From Branchinecta lynchi (taxonomy: Eukaryota > Arthropoda > Branchiopoda > Anostraca > Branchinectidae): 64,000 nt of DNA. The DNA is taken from positions 18,509,689 through 18,573,688 of the forward strand of contig JAKZAP010000013.1 of assembly GCA_023053575.1 (NCBI GenBank), written 5' to 3'. This document shows, one piece after another, positions 44,885-55,387 of the stretch (within the stretch, counting starts at the first letter, position 1; each line of letters begins with the position of its first letter). A program made the translations under genes and the position numbers. The notes beneath the pieces were generated by a model. That model worked only from the letters and a program-made list of their open reading frames with translations. It ran no database searches and had not been told where the DNA came from.

Positions 44885-45340
44885 TTTAACGGAGAGCTAC
44901 GAGGTTCGTACCAGATCTGCGCGATCTTCGCTACCAAGTGAGATTAGACAAGTTCTGCCCTCCCTCCATTGCATACAGATTTTTTAGAGGAGACCTGATT
45001 GAAACATTCAAATTAATCAATGGAAGTTATGACAATCTTGAAGTGACTGATTTAGTAAGATTCAGCATTAACCGTCATCATCGGGGGCACGCGTGCCAGC
45101 TTGCAAAATCAAGATTTCACAAGGAAATTTTTAAGTGGGGTTTTGGCAACAAAATTGTTGATCCTTGGAACAGCCTTACCGAAGACGCGGTTAATGCTCA
45201 ATCGATCAATAGTTTCAAGTGCATTTCTGATGGTATCTTTAACTCCGATCAGTTCGACTACTCAAAATTTCTTAGAGTTACATAGAGGCGAAAGCCTTTT
45301 TTTTTGTTTTTAATTATTACTATATTATTATACACTTTTT
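44885..45340 (+). pseudogene. LINE reverse transcriptase C-terminus (CR1/Jockey-like)
   Basis: An open frame of 115 codons reads YRFFRGDLIETFKLINGSYD, then RFHKEIFKWGFGNKIVDPWN and SLTEDAVNAQSINSFKCISD before TAG at 45285. R-G-D-L-I-E-T-F-K and V-x-x-W-N-S-L-x-x-x-V-V/N are the conserved end of the family. It is the intact relative of the triplicated fragment at 32290. Confidence 0.8.
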
Positions 45341-45343
45341 ACA

Positions 45344-46310
45344 GTGAAGCTACGCCACGGTATGTATGAAAACGTCAAAGCTGACGACATCCTCAACTTC
45401 AATTTCAACAACTTGCGTGGTTATAGCCTCAAACTCAGCGGAGAGAGGTTATGCAAAGATATTAGTTGCGTCTTTGCAGATGTCATGGTATCTGTTACAA
45501 CTGGAAGTATGTTAACGATTTTACTATTACTGAAGTATGCCCCCGTCATATTAAAAGTTCAGCAGCAGCAATCATTGAAGACATACAAAATGAAGCGTCT
45601 TTGCCCGATATGCAAGTTAACCAAGAAAAAAACACTGTTTTAACTTTTTCATTTTTAAAATCACCCCCCCAATTTGAACCAAAGCTCATTGAAAATTTGG
45701 ACGAAAAAAAAACTAAAACTCCTTGGAGTAGTTATTACTGAAACTTCAGGTTGGGAAGATAATACAGTAGAAATACTCGGTAAGGCAAACTCAAGCCTGC
45801 ACATCTTAAAGCTTTTATCAAAGCATAATGTCCCAAGTCTTCACATCCTCAGGATTTATACCTCTTTCATAAGACTATTAATGGAGTACGCATGTGTGGC
45901 ATTTTGGTCTAACTGCAGGTCAAAACTCACGTACTGAAAGAATCCAAAAACGCGCTCTCCTTATTGTCCATAAAGGCCCAAAAGTACCCTACGCCCTTCT
46001 TCTAAGCACGTATACAACTGAGCTATTGGAGAAACGGAGACTGAACCTATGCCTCGAGATCGGTAAAAAGCTTATTTCGCACCCCATCTACAATGAGTTT
46101 CTCCCTCCCCCATACAACAATGTAAGGGAAAGGCAAGAGCGGCCAGTCTCTACGAAGGTCCCAATATTCCAACCAGTAGCGGCCAAACACAGCCGTTACC
46201 AAAATAGTTTTATACCAAGGATTGTTGAAATTTTAAATAGCCTTTGACCATTCGTACGTGCTTTTAAATGTTTATTTTATGACAGTACTCGCCAATTTTG
46301 GTTTTGTAAC
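45344..46310 (+). mobile_element. LINE fragment with YVND reverse-transcriptase motif (frameshifted)
   Basis: 45344-45460 is a separate CR1-type piece (NVKADDILNFNFNNLRGYSL). A short end of the AGTTGCG MITE follows at 45463-45500. From about 45505 the frames read WKYVNDFTITEVCPRHIKSS (motif C, with Asn replacing the first catalytic Asp), KLLGVVITETSGWEDNTVEI, LMEYACVAFWSN, and RIQKRALLIVHKGPKVPYAL, down to NSFIPRIVEILNSL and a stop at 46247. There are two frameshifts, at about 45690 and 45920. The Asp-to-Asn change and the shifts mean it is inactive. Confidence 0.8.
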
Positions 46311-46349
46311 CGTGAAAGTGTGAGTGAATAAATTACTACTCTACTACTA

Positions 46350-46645
46350 TTAGATCTGCAATCAGTCGTTTTTGCAGTAACCGTGGTATCTGATACGGTT
46401 GCTCTGCAAAAACGAAAATTGCCGAAATTGCGCTTTTCGAAGTCATCCCAAAAGAAAAACTGATATTCAGTCACATCACTAAGTGCCAAACTTCTTTTCC
46501 ACCAATTTGACAAAAACTGATGAAAGTGAGATGGCTTTTTCAGATACCACGATCAGTTACCACGATAACTGGCCAGATACCACGATAAATGCAAAAAAGA
46601 CTTAGACCGTGGTATCAGATACCATGGTATCTGCAAAAACGCAAC
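46350..46645. mobile_element. GATACCACGG palindromic MITE, reverse copy
   Basis: The right end CTGCAAAAACGCAACT and interior (ccgtggtatctgata, cgaaaattgccgaaattgcgcttttcgaagtcatcccaaaag) are the reverse complement of 4178-4587. Confidence 0.8.
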
Positions 46646-46651
46646 TGTTGG

Positions 46652-46807
46652 TCGGTGGAGCTTCAGAAATCCCATACGTCTTCACGGGAATCGACTGCCC
46701 GAAGAAACAGCAAACTGTCCATCACTGAGCCAATTCAAGAAAGAAATTTATGAAATGTTGATTACCCAAATTTATGACCCTAAATGTTTTAAAAGAATTT
46801 TGTAGAG
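46652..46807 (+). pseudogene. LINE C-terminus fragment
   Basis: The plus strand reads GRWSFRNPIRLHGNRLPEET then ANCPSLSQFKKEIYEMLITQ and a stop at about 46807. N-R-L-P-E-E-x-x-N-C-P-S-L-x-x-F-K-K is the CR1/Jockey-type ending. It directly abuts the MITE, so the MITE may have inserted into it. Confidence 0.65.
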
Positions 46808-47040
46808 GCTGTGGGGCCTTATAGCTTTTGCAACATATTGTTAATACTCTTATTGCTAACTGTCAAGTTTCGCCCATATGGAATTACTCGTTCTTTACTT
46901 CCCGTACCAGCATCGAACCTCCCCCCACGGGGGGCTGTGCTAAATTGTTTAACGGAAGCAAGAGAATTCGTCCCGAACGCCTATAATGAAGAAGTGGCGA
47001 GGGGGGGGGGGGGGGTACTACACGCCGTAGACCGTCTCAC

Positions 47041-47245
47041 CTGGCATATATCGCTTGAGGTCTGAGTTGGAACAGCTAACTCCACGATTGGCATAGAGCT
47101 TGAGCAGGATTGGTCGAAGTCCGTGAAGATTTGGGAGCCACTCCACCAATCCCGTCTCTTCGTTGAGAGCTACGACTACGTAGGTTCGGATGTAAAGGTC
47201 TCTTCGTCGTGTTTCATTGTCAGCTCGTAAAAGTCGGTTAACAAC
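47041..47245 (-). CDS. ATR: ATR checkpoint kinase, kinase N-lobe exon
   Basis: A 205-bp exon with acceptor aattttag and donor CCAG/GTGAGA. It reads VVNRLLRADNETRRRDLYIR, then TYVVVALNEETGLVEWLPNL and HGLRPILLKLYANRGVSCSN. R-R-R-x-L-x-I-R-T-Y-x-V, then G-x-x-E-W-x-x-N-x-x-G-L-R-P-I is the ATR-specific stretch between the lysine-containing loop and the activation helix. Phase 0 in, phase 1 out. The 3' flank has a G run of about 15. Confidence 0.95.
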
Positions 47246-47473
47246 CTAAAATTAATTTTAGCTTTAAAAAACTTACATTCTGATTTAATTTTTGCGTTGG
47301 AATGTCGCGCGAATTAACACCCGTTCCAATTATCTTGGCAAACAACAGAGCCAAGTCTATATTGTCTTCTATTTCTGTATTTTCGTTGCTGTTGGTTGTA
47401 TTTTTGTATTTTCTATTTATTTATAAGCAACAGATTGCTGCGCAATTTCCACATGTAGCATACTATTTCTTTA

Positions 47474-49345
47474 AAGAAACAAGAGCTAGAAGCTCAAATG
47501 GCACTTGTAGACTGGGTCACAGGATGAAAGTAGGGATTTGACAGTTCATGGGTCTGTCGTGACCATTTGTAAGCAAAACCCTTGAGATAAGAATGGTCAT
47601 GGGCCGTTGGAAATCACGACAGTGTATCGTTTGGTAAAAACTATTTTGCACTTGGCTGTGATGATACGCACTCTAAGGGCGCTAGAGATTCACTTGCAAG
47701 AACAAGAGCTGAAAGTTCATATGGCACTTGTCGGAACAGTTAGCATGTTTGTCCTCTTGCAGCTACCCCCCCCCCCCCCACACACCCCCAGTGATGAGAC
47801 TCACATCGGACTTGAAACTGAACATTTGAGACACTCGTTCTTAACACTTGTCAAGTTTCATGCACGTCCGATCAACCGTTCCTAAGTTATGAATGTCACC
47901 TAATTCCGGATTCCCCATCCCTCAACTCCACCCACGATGGTCGGATCGGGGAAGGGACTATTTTCAAGTCAATATGTTAGAGTCCCTAATTGGCCTGCTA
48001 AGTTTCATGGTCCTAACACATCTGGGAGCACCCTAGCTCGAGATCACCGGAATTCCGGGAAACCCCCTCCACTTCCCCCACCGTGGCACGATCCGGTCCT
48101 TTTTTTTTTTTTTTTTTTATAAGGAATGCATCTAGGGTTTACGCTTGCTCTTCCAACCAATTCCAACTCCGGTGACTCGACTTTAAGTGATTCACGAGAT
48201 TTCCGGTGCCCCCTCCAGCTCCCCCCTCCTAATGATCAGATCCGGTACAGACTTGAAACTGAACATCCAAGACACTTGTTCGTAATACTTACCAAGTTTC
48301 ATGCACGTCCGATCACCCATTCCAAAGTTGTGAATGTCACTAGATTCCGGATTCCCCTCCCTCTACTCCCCCCACGATGATCGGATCGGGGAAGGGACTA
48401 TTTTCAATTCAATATGGTAGAGTTCCTAAAATGCCTGCCAAGTTTCATGGACCTAGCACATCTGGAAGTACCCTAAGCCGAGATCGTGACACGATACAGT
48501 CCTGTTTTGTCAGTAATGTATTTAGGGTTTAAGCTTGTTCTCCCCTCCAAATTCCATCCCGATCCCTCGATTTTGAGCCTTTCAGAAGATTTCCGGTGCC
48601 CCTTTCCAGCCCCCCCCCCCTAGTTATCGTATCCGGTCCGGATTTGAAAAGAAACATCTGAGGCACTTGTTTTCTTGACACTTGTCAAGTTTCATTTAAG
48701 TCCGATTACCCATGTTTTTTTCATTATGCATGTTACTATTTCCGGATTCCCCATCCCTCCACTCCCCCTATGATGGTCGGATCGGAGAAACGACTAATCT
48801 TAAGGCAGTCTGTTTGGGTCCCTGATATGCCTACCAAATTCATCGTCCTAGTACCGAACTCGCGGGATCGCCGAATTCCGCCCCCCACCAACTCCCCCCA
48901 CAGTGCCCGAATCCGGTCCGGCTATGTCAATGATGTATCTAGGACTTCTGCTTGTTCTTCCCACCAAGTTTCGTCCCGATCCCTCCATTCTAAGCGTTTC
49001 CCAAGATTTCCGGTTCCCCCCTCCAGCTCCCCCGAAAGTCACCGGATCCGGTCCGGATTTTAAGTAGGTCGTATGAGGCACGAGATCTCTCCAAATATCA
49101 AATTTAATTGCTATCCGTTCACCCGTTCAATAGTTATAAATTCCTCAAGATTCTGGATTCCCCCTCCATCCACTCTCCCAACGATGGTCGGATCGGGGAA
49201 ATGACTAATTCCAGCTTAATCATTTGGGGTCCCTGATATGTCTGCCAAGTTCCATCGTTTTAGCTTATGTAGAAGTGCCCAAACTAGCAAAACCCGGACC
49301 GACCGACGGGCGGACAGAAAATGCGATCGCTATATCATATCGATA
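47474..49345 (+). repeat. AAGAGCT/GCACTTG-family elements, nested copies
   Basis: Two left ends (aacaagagctagaagctcaaatggcac at 47477 and aacaagagctgaaagttcatatggcac at 47701) are followed by four to five rounds of the phrase set gatccg.tcaccc.ttc.aaagtt, attccggattcccc, gatggtcggatcgg, ccaagtttcat, each round about 400-450 bp. The end GACCGACCGACGGGCGGACAG then GCGATCGCTATATC lies at 49295-49335. Long C and T runs break it up. Confidence 0.7.
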
Positions 49346-49486
49346 TATCTATATAAACCCTTAGGGCAAAAATGATCATGGGCCCTTGGGGATCATGAAT
49401 CTGTATCTTACTTTAGCCGAAGCTGACTGCGAATCATATTTGACGGTGCAAAACGGATAAGTCAGCTACATTTTTTTAGAGCTATA

Positions 49487-49518
49487 TTTCGGCCCTTCTT
49501 GGCAAGGGTCCTCTTCAG
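49487..49518 (-). ncRNA. Hammerhead-like core motif, copy 5
   Basis: On the minus strand: CTGAAGA, GGaCCCTT/AAGGGCC around GCCAAG, GAAA. Helix III may form from AGCT/AGCT and ATA/TAT; GAGC before the core can pair with GTTT after TTATCC. The flanks are shared with 33840-33960. Confidence 0.4.
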
Positions 49519-49629
49519 GCTCAAGCTGGAAAATGAACTTGTATAAAACAATTAAAGATTCTTCCTTAAATATCTGATTTTGTGAACATCTTCTTTGCAA
49601 ATTGGTTGGAGTTAAAGCTGGTGCTGTGA

Positions 49630-49885
49630 CTAAGATCCGATCACCCGTTTGAAAGTTCTGCATGCCACTAAATTCCGGATTCCGCCTCTCCTTCCTCCCC
49701 CCACGATGGTTGGATCGGGCAAATGACTTATTTCATAGTTAATCTCGTCGAATCCCGGATATGCCTGCCAAGTTTCATCGTCCTAGCACATCCGGAAGTA
49801 CCCTAACTCGTGACCACCGAACCGACCGACGGAAATGTCATCGGTCTATTGCACTTGGCCAGGAGGCAAGTGCAATAAAAACTGT
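49630..49885 (+). repeat. AAGAGCT/GCACTTG-family element, right end
   Basis: From ccgatcacccgtttgaaagtt to the terminal hairpin TTGCACTTGGCC/GGAGGCAAGTGCAA followed by TAAAAAC at 49850-49881. The hairpin word at this end differs from that at 7797 (TGC rather than GCC) with matching changes in both arms. Confidence 0.75.
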
Positions 49886-49889
49886 CTTC

Positions 49890-50260
49890 AGATCCCTTTC
49901 TCTAAAATACAACCCTAAAAAGGGTTTTCACTGTGACTCTGAACGAAATCATAACTCCTAATAGTTCATAACGAAAATATACGGTGACGTCCACAAATAT
50001 TTTAGTACGTCTCTCATATCTGTTGAACAATCTTGTGCAAATGTTATACTAATACAAATGCAAAAAAGAAATTTAAAGGTTTCAATGGGGACCCAAAAAT
50101 GAATGTTTACTGGGCCAAGACAGATCCTGCAAACATGTGGTTTGCCCCTAATTAAAATTGTCCAGATTTTGGTGAAATCACAACCCAAATATAACTGCTA
50201 GTCAAAACCCATACAATATCTGCAAATATCACAAACCAAACCTACCCGCAGATCAGAACT
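49890..50260. other. ATR intron stretch, nothing recognised
   Basis: No gene is supported. aaaggtttcaatggggacccaaaaatgaat at 50076 is faintly like the GGGATCCC family's end. Confidence 0.3.
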
Positions 50261-50264
50261 TTTA

Positions 50265-50995
50265 ATTCTACCAAATTTCGGGTCTTGGCCTATTTCCGGT
50301 GAACGTCCGGCCACAAAATAATGTTTCAAAACTGGATCCAGCATTTCTCCTTACCCCTGGGCTACACTGAACATATAATCGACGTCATCAAAAAAAGTAT
50401 TCTACTGCAACCGGGTTTTCGCGGGCTCCCCTGCTAACTACTTGTCCAGCTAGAAAAAAAGCTTTAAAAATGGATTCGGCATGTCTCCTTACCCACCCAC
50501 CGAATCACTGATCAACCTCCGGAAAAAAAGTTCCCTACAGCAAAAACTTCCAGGTTCTACTTGTTCGGCAAGCAAATAAGTTCAAAACTGGGTTCAGCAC
50601 GTCTCCTAACCCACACACCGAATCTCTAGTCAACCTCAGAAATAAATTTTAGACAAAATACTTGCCTGGAAAGAAAATGAAGTGCAAAGGGCTCAGCGTG
50701 TCTTCTTACTCCTAAAACGACTTATTAGCTCATTAGCTTAAAAAATATATTTTCACCCCTGAATCCGAAACCTCCATCCACCAACGTACAGCTATATCGC
50801 CCATCTACGAGCTTGACGTGTACTTTGACCAAATGCCTCATACCTCATACATAATACCTCAGATACAGTCTCTTCGAGAGTCACCGTGCTAACAGACGGA
50901 TGAACAATCTTTACTAAGTCGTAGATGACAAAAAGTGCTATCTGACTTCCTTACGAAGTCATAGGTATCTCGTCACTAACGTTCTAGGATTCCAA
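50265..50995 (-). repeat. Diverged GGGATCCC-family element, reverse orientation
   Basis: The same order of phrases as other reversed copies, but strongly diverged: gaactacttgtcc.gc, agcatgtctccttaccc, aatc.actgatcaacct, then gctatatcgcccatctacgagcttgac and cgagagtcaccgtgctaacagacgg. The GGGATCCC end is reduced to ttctaggattccaaaaac. Confidence 0.6.
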
Positions 50996-51009
50996 AAACA
51001 AGCCTTTCC

Positions 51010-51312
51010 CGATATGAAATGTATAGCATGCGTAGTTGTATGGTAGTTGTACGAAAAAGTTGCATCTAGTGATATGTAGTAGTAAAGAGTACTATCATTT
51101 AATGTGCCTCAAACTGGGCCAGTCTTTAAGTTGTAGTATCTAGTAGCATCCTGTCTTGCTCTAGGAGCATCCAGTCTTGCTAATAGTGGCACGTAGTAGA
51201 ATGCAGTAGCACGGTAGCCTTGGAGTAGAAGCATGTAGTAGCATCAGTTAGTACTCCATGCTACTTTTTCGTACAACTTCATACTACTATTCTGAGACAA
51301 ATTTTTCATCAG
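51010..51312. mobile_element. CCCGATGAAAAATTT-family MITE, reverse copy
   Basis: The reverse complement of this stretch follows 28356-28661 word for word at high similarity (GATGAAAAATTTGTCTCA, GATAGTAGTATGAAGTTG, GGCACATTAAATGATAGTA). The left terminus is degraded. Confidence 0.8.
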
Positions 51313-51900
51313 GTTGGCCTTTAAAAAGTTTGCCAATAAGGAAGCGCTTTTCATCATAGATTTTTCCGGCGTACAGATTGTCCTTATGAAACTTCTGATG
51401 GTTTAGGCAACACATGTGGCAGATGAGGTGCTTAAAGTTTAACTGAAAAACCAACTCATTTGTGTATGATTTAACTGAATACACTGCATTATTTTGATTG
51501 GGTTAAGGGATTTTTTTCACTATTTGCTCTAATGCGACGTTCAGAGTATCTAAGGCCGTCCTCATAACGAAAAGTTCTACTACAAAGTAATCTCTAAAGA
51601 TCGCTGAAGGTGAGCTCACTGTGTAAATACTTATTTTTTGCAAACCCTTATCGTCAAGCATACAACACAGATACAAGCGCATAGAGGTACCACAAATCCG
51701 ACAGGGCAGGTCCACTATATAAAAACTGAATATTCGTTAATAGCGATGAAACGCGTTTTCACCGAGATTTTCCTATTTTAGCCCTTTTTTATTTATTTTT
51801 TTATTTTTTCTGGATATCGCTTTTATTCTCCTCGAAATATCATGGTAAAATCTAAATTTGTCGAAATCGTCAATATATAAAAATGTAAACACTAATAGAG
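51313..51900. other. ATR intron stretch, nothing recognised
   Basis: AT-rich, with TTTATTTATTTTTTTATTTTTT at about 51788. Minus-strand ORFs of 65-70 codons have no recognisable domain. Confidence 0.3.
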
Positions 51901-51904
51901 ATTA

Positions 51905-52120
51905 AAAATGTTCACGAAAAGACGGTAAAAACGTCTTTTCACACCGCACAAGGTCCCATTTTACCTGTTGTAAAATGGGTATTGGGTAAAATGGGTAAAA
52001 CGAGTTTTGAGATCGCCAATGAGGCCGCTCTTGCAGGTCGTTCGCGAGCAGTCTCAAATGGTGGCGGAAGTATATACTCATGGATAGGGTGCTCAAGCAT
52101 TTTCTTACAAGAACAGTTTT
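51905..52120 (-). pseudogene. LINE C-terminus fragment
   Basis: The minus strand reads CKKMLEHPIHEYILPPPFET then ARERPARAASLAISKLVLPI. H-P-I-x-x-x-x-P-P-P and R-E-R-x-x-R match 46080-46150. A frame change follows near 51960 before FLPSFREHF and a stop. It lies only about 60 bp past an ATR exon donor. Confidence 0.65.
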
Positions 52121-52182
52121 CCACCTATGGAACTCAAAGTTAAAACTTTAACGATCTAACAAAACAAGACCTGAAACCTCAC

Positions 52183-52328
52183 CTTATGGAACTCCATGAC
52201 ACGAGCATCTTTTCGCAGGTCATCTTTTGGTTTGGCCATCATTGCGTACTTCCTCCCGTCGCTACAGAGGAAATTAAATTTTTTCGGCTTTTGCAGCGAG
52301 TTGAGAACCTCCACTTCATCTTCGATGC
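52183..52328 (-). CDS. ATR: ATR checkpoint kinase, ATP-lysine exon
   Basis: A 146-bp exon with acceptor ttcgattcgtag and donor CATAAG/GTGAGG. With the G of the previous exon it reads G-IEDEVEVLNSLQKPKKFNFL, then CSDGRKYAMMAKPKDDLRKD and ARVMEFHK. S-D-G-x-x-Y-x-M-M-x-K-P-K-D-D-L-R-K-D contains the lysine that binds ATP phosphates in PIKKs. Phase 1 in, phase 0 out. Confidence 0.95.
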
Positions 52329-52399
52329 CTACGAATCGAATGAACAAATTATTTGAATATTAAAGCAACAAACACGAAACTAATACTCTATTACATCCT

Positions 52400-53260
52400 T
52401 ATACATTTTAGTAATCAATTTCTTTTCCACCCCCCTACCCCAAAAATCTAGTTTTGTAGTCCCTGTAACTCTTGCATTCACACAAAAGGTGGCATACATT
52501 CTCATTTATTTGTACACACATACGGAAGAAGTAAGGACCTTTTCCCCATATAATTTCTTCTTACAACGTACAAGATTTATGGCGTAACTAAAATGAGTTA
52601 ATTCGTCTAGGTAAACTTGTCTAATGACTATATGTACAGTATATACACAGCCTCTCCAAGAAGAAATTTCTCTTGTGTTTGAAACCTTACCAAAATGTCT
52701 TATTCCTTTAAAATCTTTACTCTCCATCATTCTAATAATCTATTTCTTTTCCATCCCCCCTACCCAAAAATCATACCCCTTAGTCCCCGTAACTCTGGAC
52801 ATTCACACACACGATGGCAAGCATTCTCATTAATTTCTACACACATACGTAGGAACTAAAGACCAGCCCTCTTTTTTTTTATCTCATATACTTTCATCTG
52901 ACAACGTAAATGCATAATGATTTAAGGCGTGACTAAAATGAGTTAATTCGTCTAATCACGTTACATACAGAATACACAACCTGTCCATCAGAATAAATTT
53001 CTCTTGTGTTTGAAACCTTCCCAATATTTCCTTAAATCTTTACTCTCCATCATTTTAATAATCCGTCCCCCCCCCCCAAAAAAAAAAATCTCCTCCCTCA
53101 TAGTCCCTGTTACTCTTGCATTGACGCAAAAGGTGTGATACATTCTCATTTATTTCTACACACATATGGCGGAAGTAAGGACTTTTTCCACATGCTTTCT
53201 TCTTACAATGTTAATTCAGATCAATTACGGTGTGACTAAAATGAGTTAATTCGTCCAGAA
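52400..53260. repeat. Tandem repeat of about 310-330 bp, nearly three units, in an ATR intron
   Basis: Units start near 52410, 52735 and 53048. Each has ttctttcca.ccccctaccc, gtccctgtaactcttgcattcac, ctcatttat.tctacacacata.g, ttcttacaa, actaaaatgagttaattcgtc and tttctcttgtgtttgaaacctt. Divergence is moderate. Confidence 0.85.
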
Positions 53261-53264
53261 CTCC

Positions 53265-53875
53265 CACTGTCAAAACGTTAGTTCGAACCAGGACTCAGTG
53301 CGACCGCGGGACGATCTAGCGGCACGATTCGAAAGTACATGGTTGGGTGCTGTTAAAGTAGCTCCCAGCACAAAACCAAAAAGGTAAGAGCATTACTTAT
53401 CTAAAGAAAACGCTAAACATTTGGCAGAGGCACTGATAATTTCTTTCATATATTGTTTTGAGGCTGTTTGATCAATTCTCTTCAAAACATCCGTCACATT
53501 TTCAAGAAGAAAGCGTGTCCGCTAAGCTCACGAATATTACCAAATGCATCAGAAATATAGGTACAGCTGTGCCAGTGTTGCCACTTTTTCTGATGGAACC
53601 TGTGAAGATTTGGCCGGAAAAAACAATGACATTCTGGCACCTACGAAACTAGGTACTTTTGACTACATATGTAACGAGAAATCTCGCTTTATCATCTTCA
53701 TAATTATACGCCTTAACTTTTATGCTTCATTTTAATATTTACTGGTAAGGAACCGGTCGCCGAGATTTGCTCGCTCTGTCGAAGAAACGAAAACTGTTTG
53801 ACAAATCGCAGAATTGGGCGGCCAGTGGCAACACCGAGCTGTGGCCTGTGATCGCAGTTTCTCAAGTAAGGATTA
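53265..53875. other. ATR intron stretch, nothing recognised
   Basis: Two overlapping plus-strand ORFs (53458-53735) show no domain. No shared repeat found. Confidence 0.3.
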
Positions 53876-53877
53876 AA

Positions 53878-54016
53878 GTGAACTTCAGTACTTGCTACTG
53901 GGATTAACCTTGTCTCTACTGAGATAAGATTAATCTGAATTAGAGATAAGATTATCTTTTTAGAGATAGGATTAATCCCAGTAGCAAATAGTGCACGATT
54001 TTTTTTTGTACAGTGT
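53878..54016. mobile_element. CACTGTAAA-family MITE, fourth copy
   Basis: CTTGCTACTGGGATTAACC on the left and GATTAATCCCAGTAGCAAAT on the right are inverted, around GAGATAAGATTA words. The right end is ttttttttgtacagtg; the left terminus is degraded. Confidence 0.75.
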
Positions 54017-54354
54017 GTTCTTTTTCTTCTCTTTTCACTTACACCATTTTGTGATTTTATTTCCTAAGAGCAGGCAATCTAAAACATTCGTCCTCCAATC
54101 ATCAATTCTTTCGACTGGTAACAATTTATACCATATTTTGTAGTATTGAGATGTACGTTGCAAGTTTTCTTGGGCATTATTTGTCTTTCGTAGGTTTACC
54201 GCTTTTCTTTTACCGATTGTCTTTTCAACACCCAATTAGTTCTCATGCAGCTGCAGCTCCGTGCGATGCCGCAGGAGACGAACATAAATCAACCATTCTT
54301 AAAGGACCCCTCGCACTATTTACTCTTCTACTTATAGTATTTTAAAATATTTGA

Positions 54355-54725
54355 ATACTTTAAAACTAGGCTGTGCTTTCAACAAATAACCTACGGTTTT
54401 GGCTGTTTTAAGCCTTTTCAGAGACCCGTTGACTTTTAGCGAAAACAGGGAAACAATTTACATAACCGGTTTTTCTGATGGAAACACTTCTCGCAGACAA
54501 CCGTTGACAGCGTGATACACATCGAAGGTAGCAAAACTTGGCAAGTGAGAAAATCAGCGTGGTTTTGTTAGAGGGGTCAGAATGTACCGTACGAAATTGG
54601 CGTCTTTGGGTCTAGAAATATATGGAGTAATTATTGAAGTAGGTTGCGTTAGTTGTATAGGCAAGAAAGGTCCTTTGAAGAAGTCCCCAAAAGAAGAAAA
54701 AGTGGCGACACTGTTCGGAAATTCT
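54355..54725. repeat. Dispersed repeat shared with 35405-35780
   Basis: See the copy at 35405 for shared blocks. The 91-codon ORFs on both strands (54554-54857) overlap this repeat and are not supported. Confidence 0.55.
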
Positions 54726-54995
54726 GTAACTTCTATGCCGTTTTTTATGCGGAAATCACCAAAATTAAGCAATTTTGTCAACAAAATAGAAAGAAATCAT
54801 AAAATTTGGAGATCCATCACTAACCGTAGCAACCCTATTCGTGGTTCTAAATCATGAGCTGGCTATGGAGCACCAGGAGGGTTTTTTTTGGAGTAAGAAT
54901 TTTCGCATTTTGTGTTTTTGATTTATTTTTGCATTTAATCGTGTTTTCCCACCATGGCCCCACGCACGTTTTGGGAAATTAATTCATATACTAAC

Positions 54996-55311
54996 CCGTT
55001 ATATAAGTCAGGCGGCCAGGGAAGGGACAGAACTCCCTATGCGGCCCTGACGTCACGGGTAGCGTCTCAGTCATGTTCTTCTGCATTGGGAGGATGATCT
55101 GACTAAAGCTCGGGGACTGGAGCAGTTGGGCGAAGTCCTTAAAGTGTTCTTTCAAGCTGAACGTGTTCGAATCCGTCCTCCTCTCGGCAACTTCGATTAA
55201 CTTTTCGGTTAGCTTCGTTGCGTCTTGGATGAACTTCTTCAGCTCAGGTTTTCCATCGCAGGCGAGTTTCGTGACTTCGGCACAGCGCTGAGTGCGTGAT
55301 TTATGGGTAGA
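54996..55311 (-). CDS. ATR: ATR checkpoint kinase, FAT-to-kinase linker exon
   Basis: A 316-bp exon with acceptor tttttgttcag and donor ACGG/GTTAGT. It reads STHKSRTQRCAEVTKLACDG, then KKFIQDATKLTEKLIEVAER, LPVTSGPHREFCPFPGRLTY and IT. D-A-T-x-L-T-x-K-L-x-E and P-F-P-G-x-x-x-Y-I match the ATR segment just before the kinase domain. It was not obvious as a long ORF because it starts without Met, but it is open throughout and phase-consistent on both sides (0 in, 1 out). Confidence 0.95.
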
Positions 55312-55387
55312 CTGAACAAAAAAAAACTTGGCTAAAACATAACCATTTTTTGGTTCACTGAAAAGCAGTTCTATTTACTAACATATT

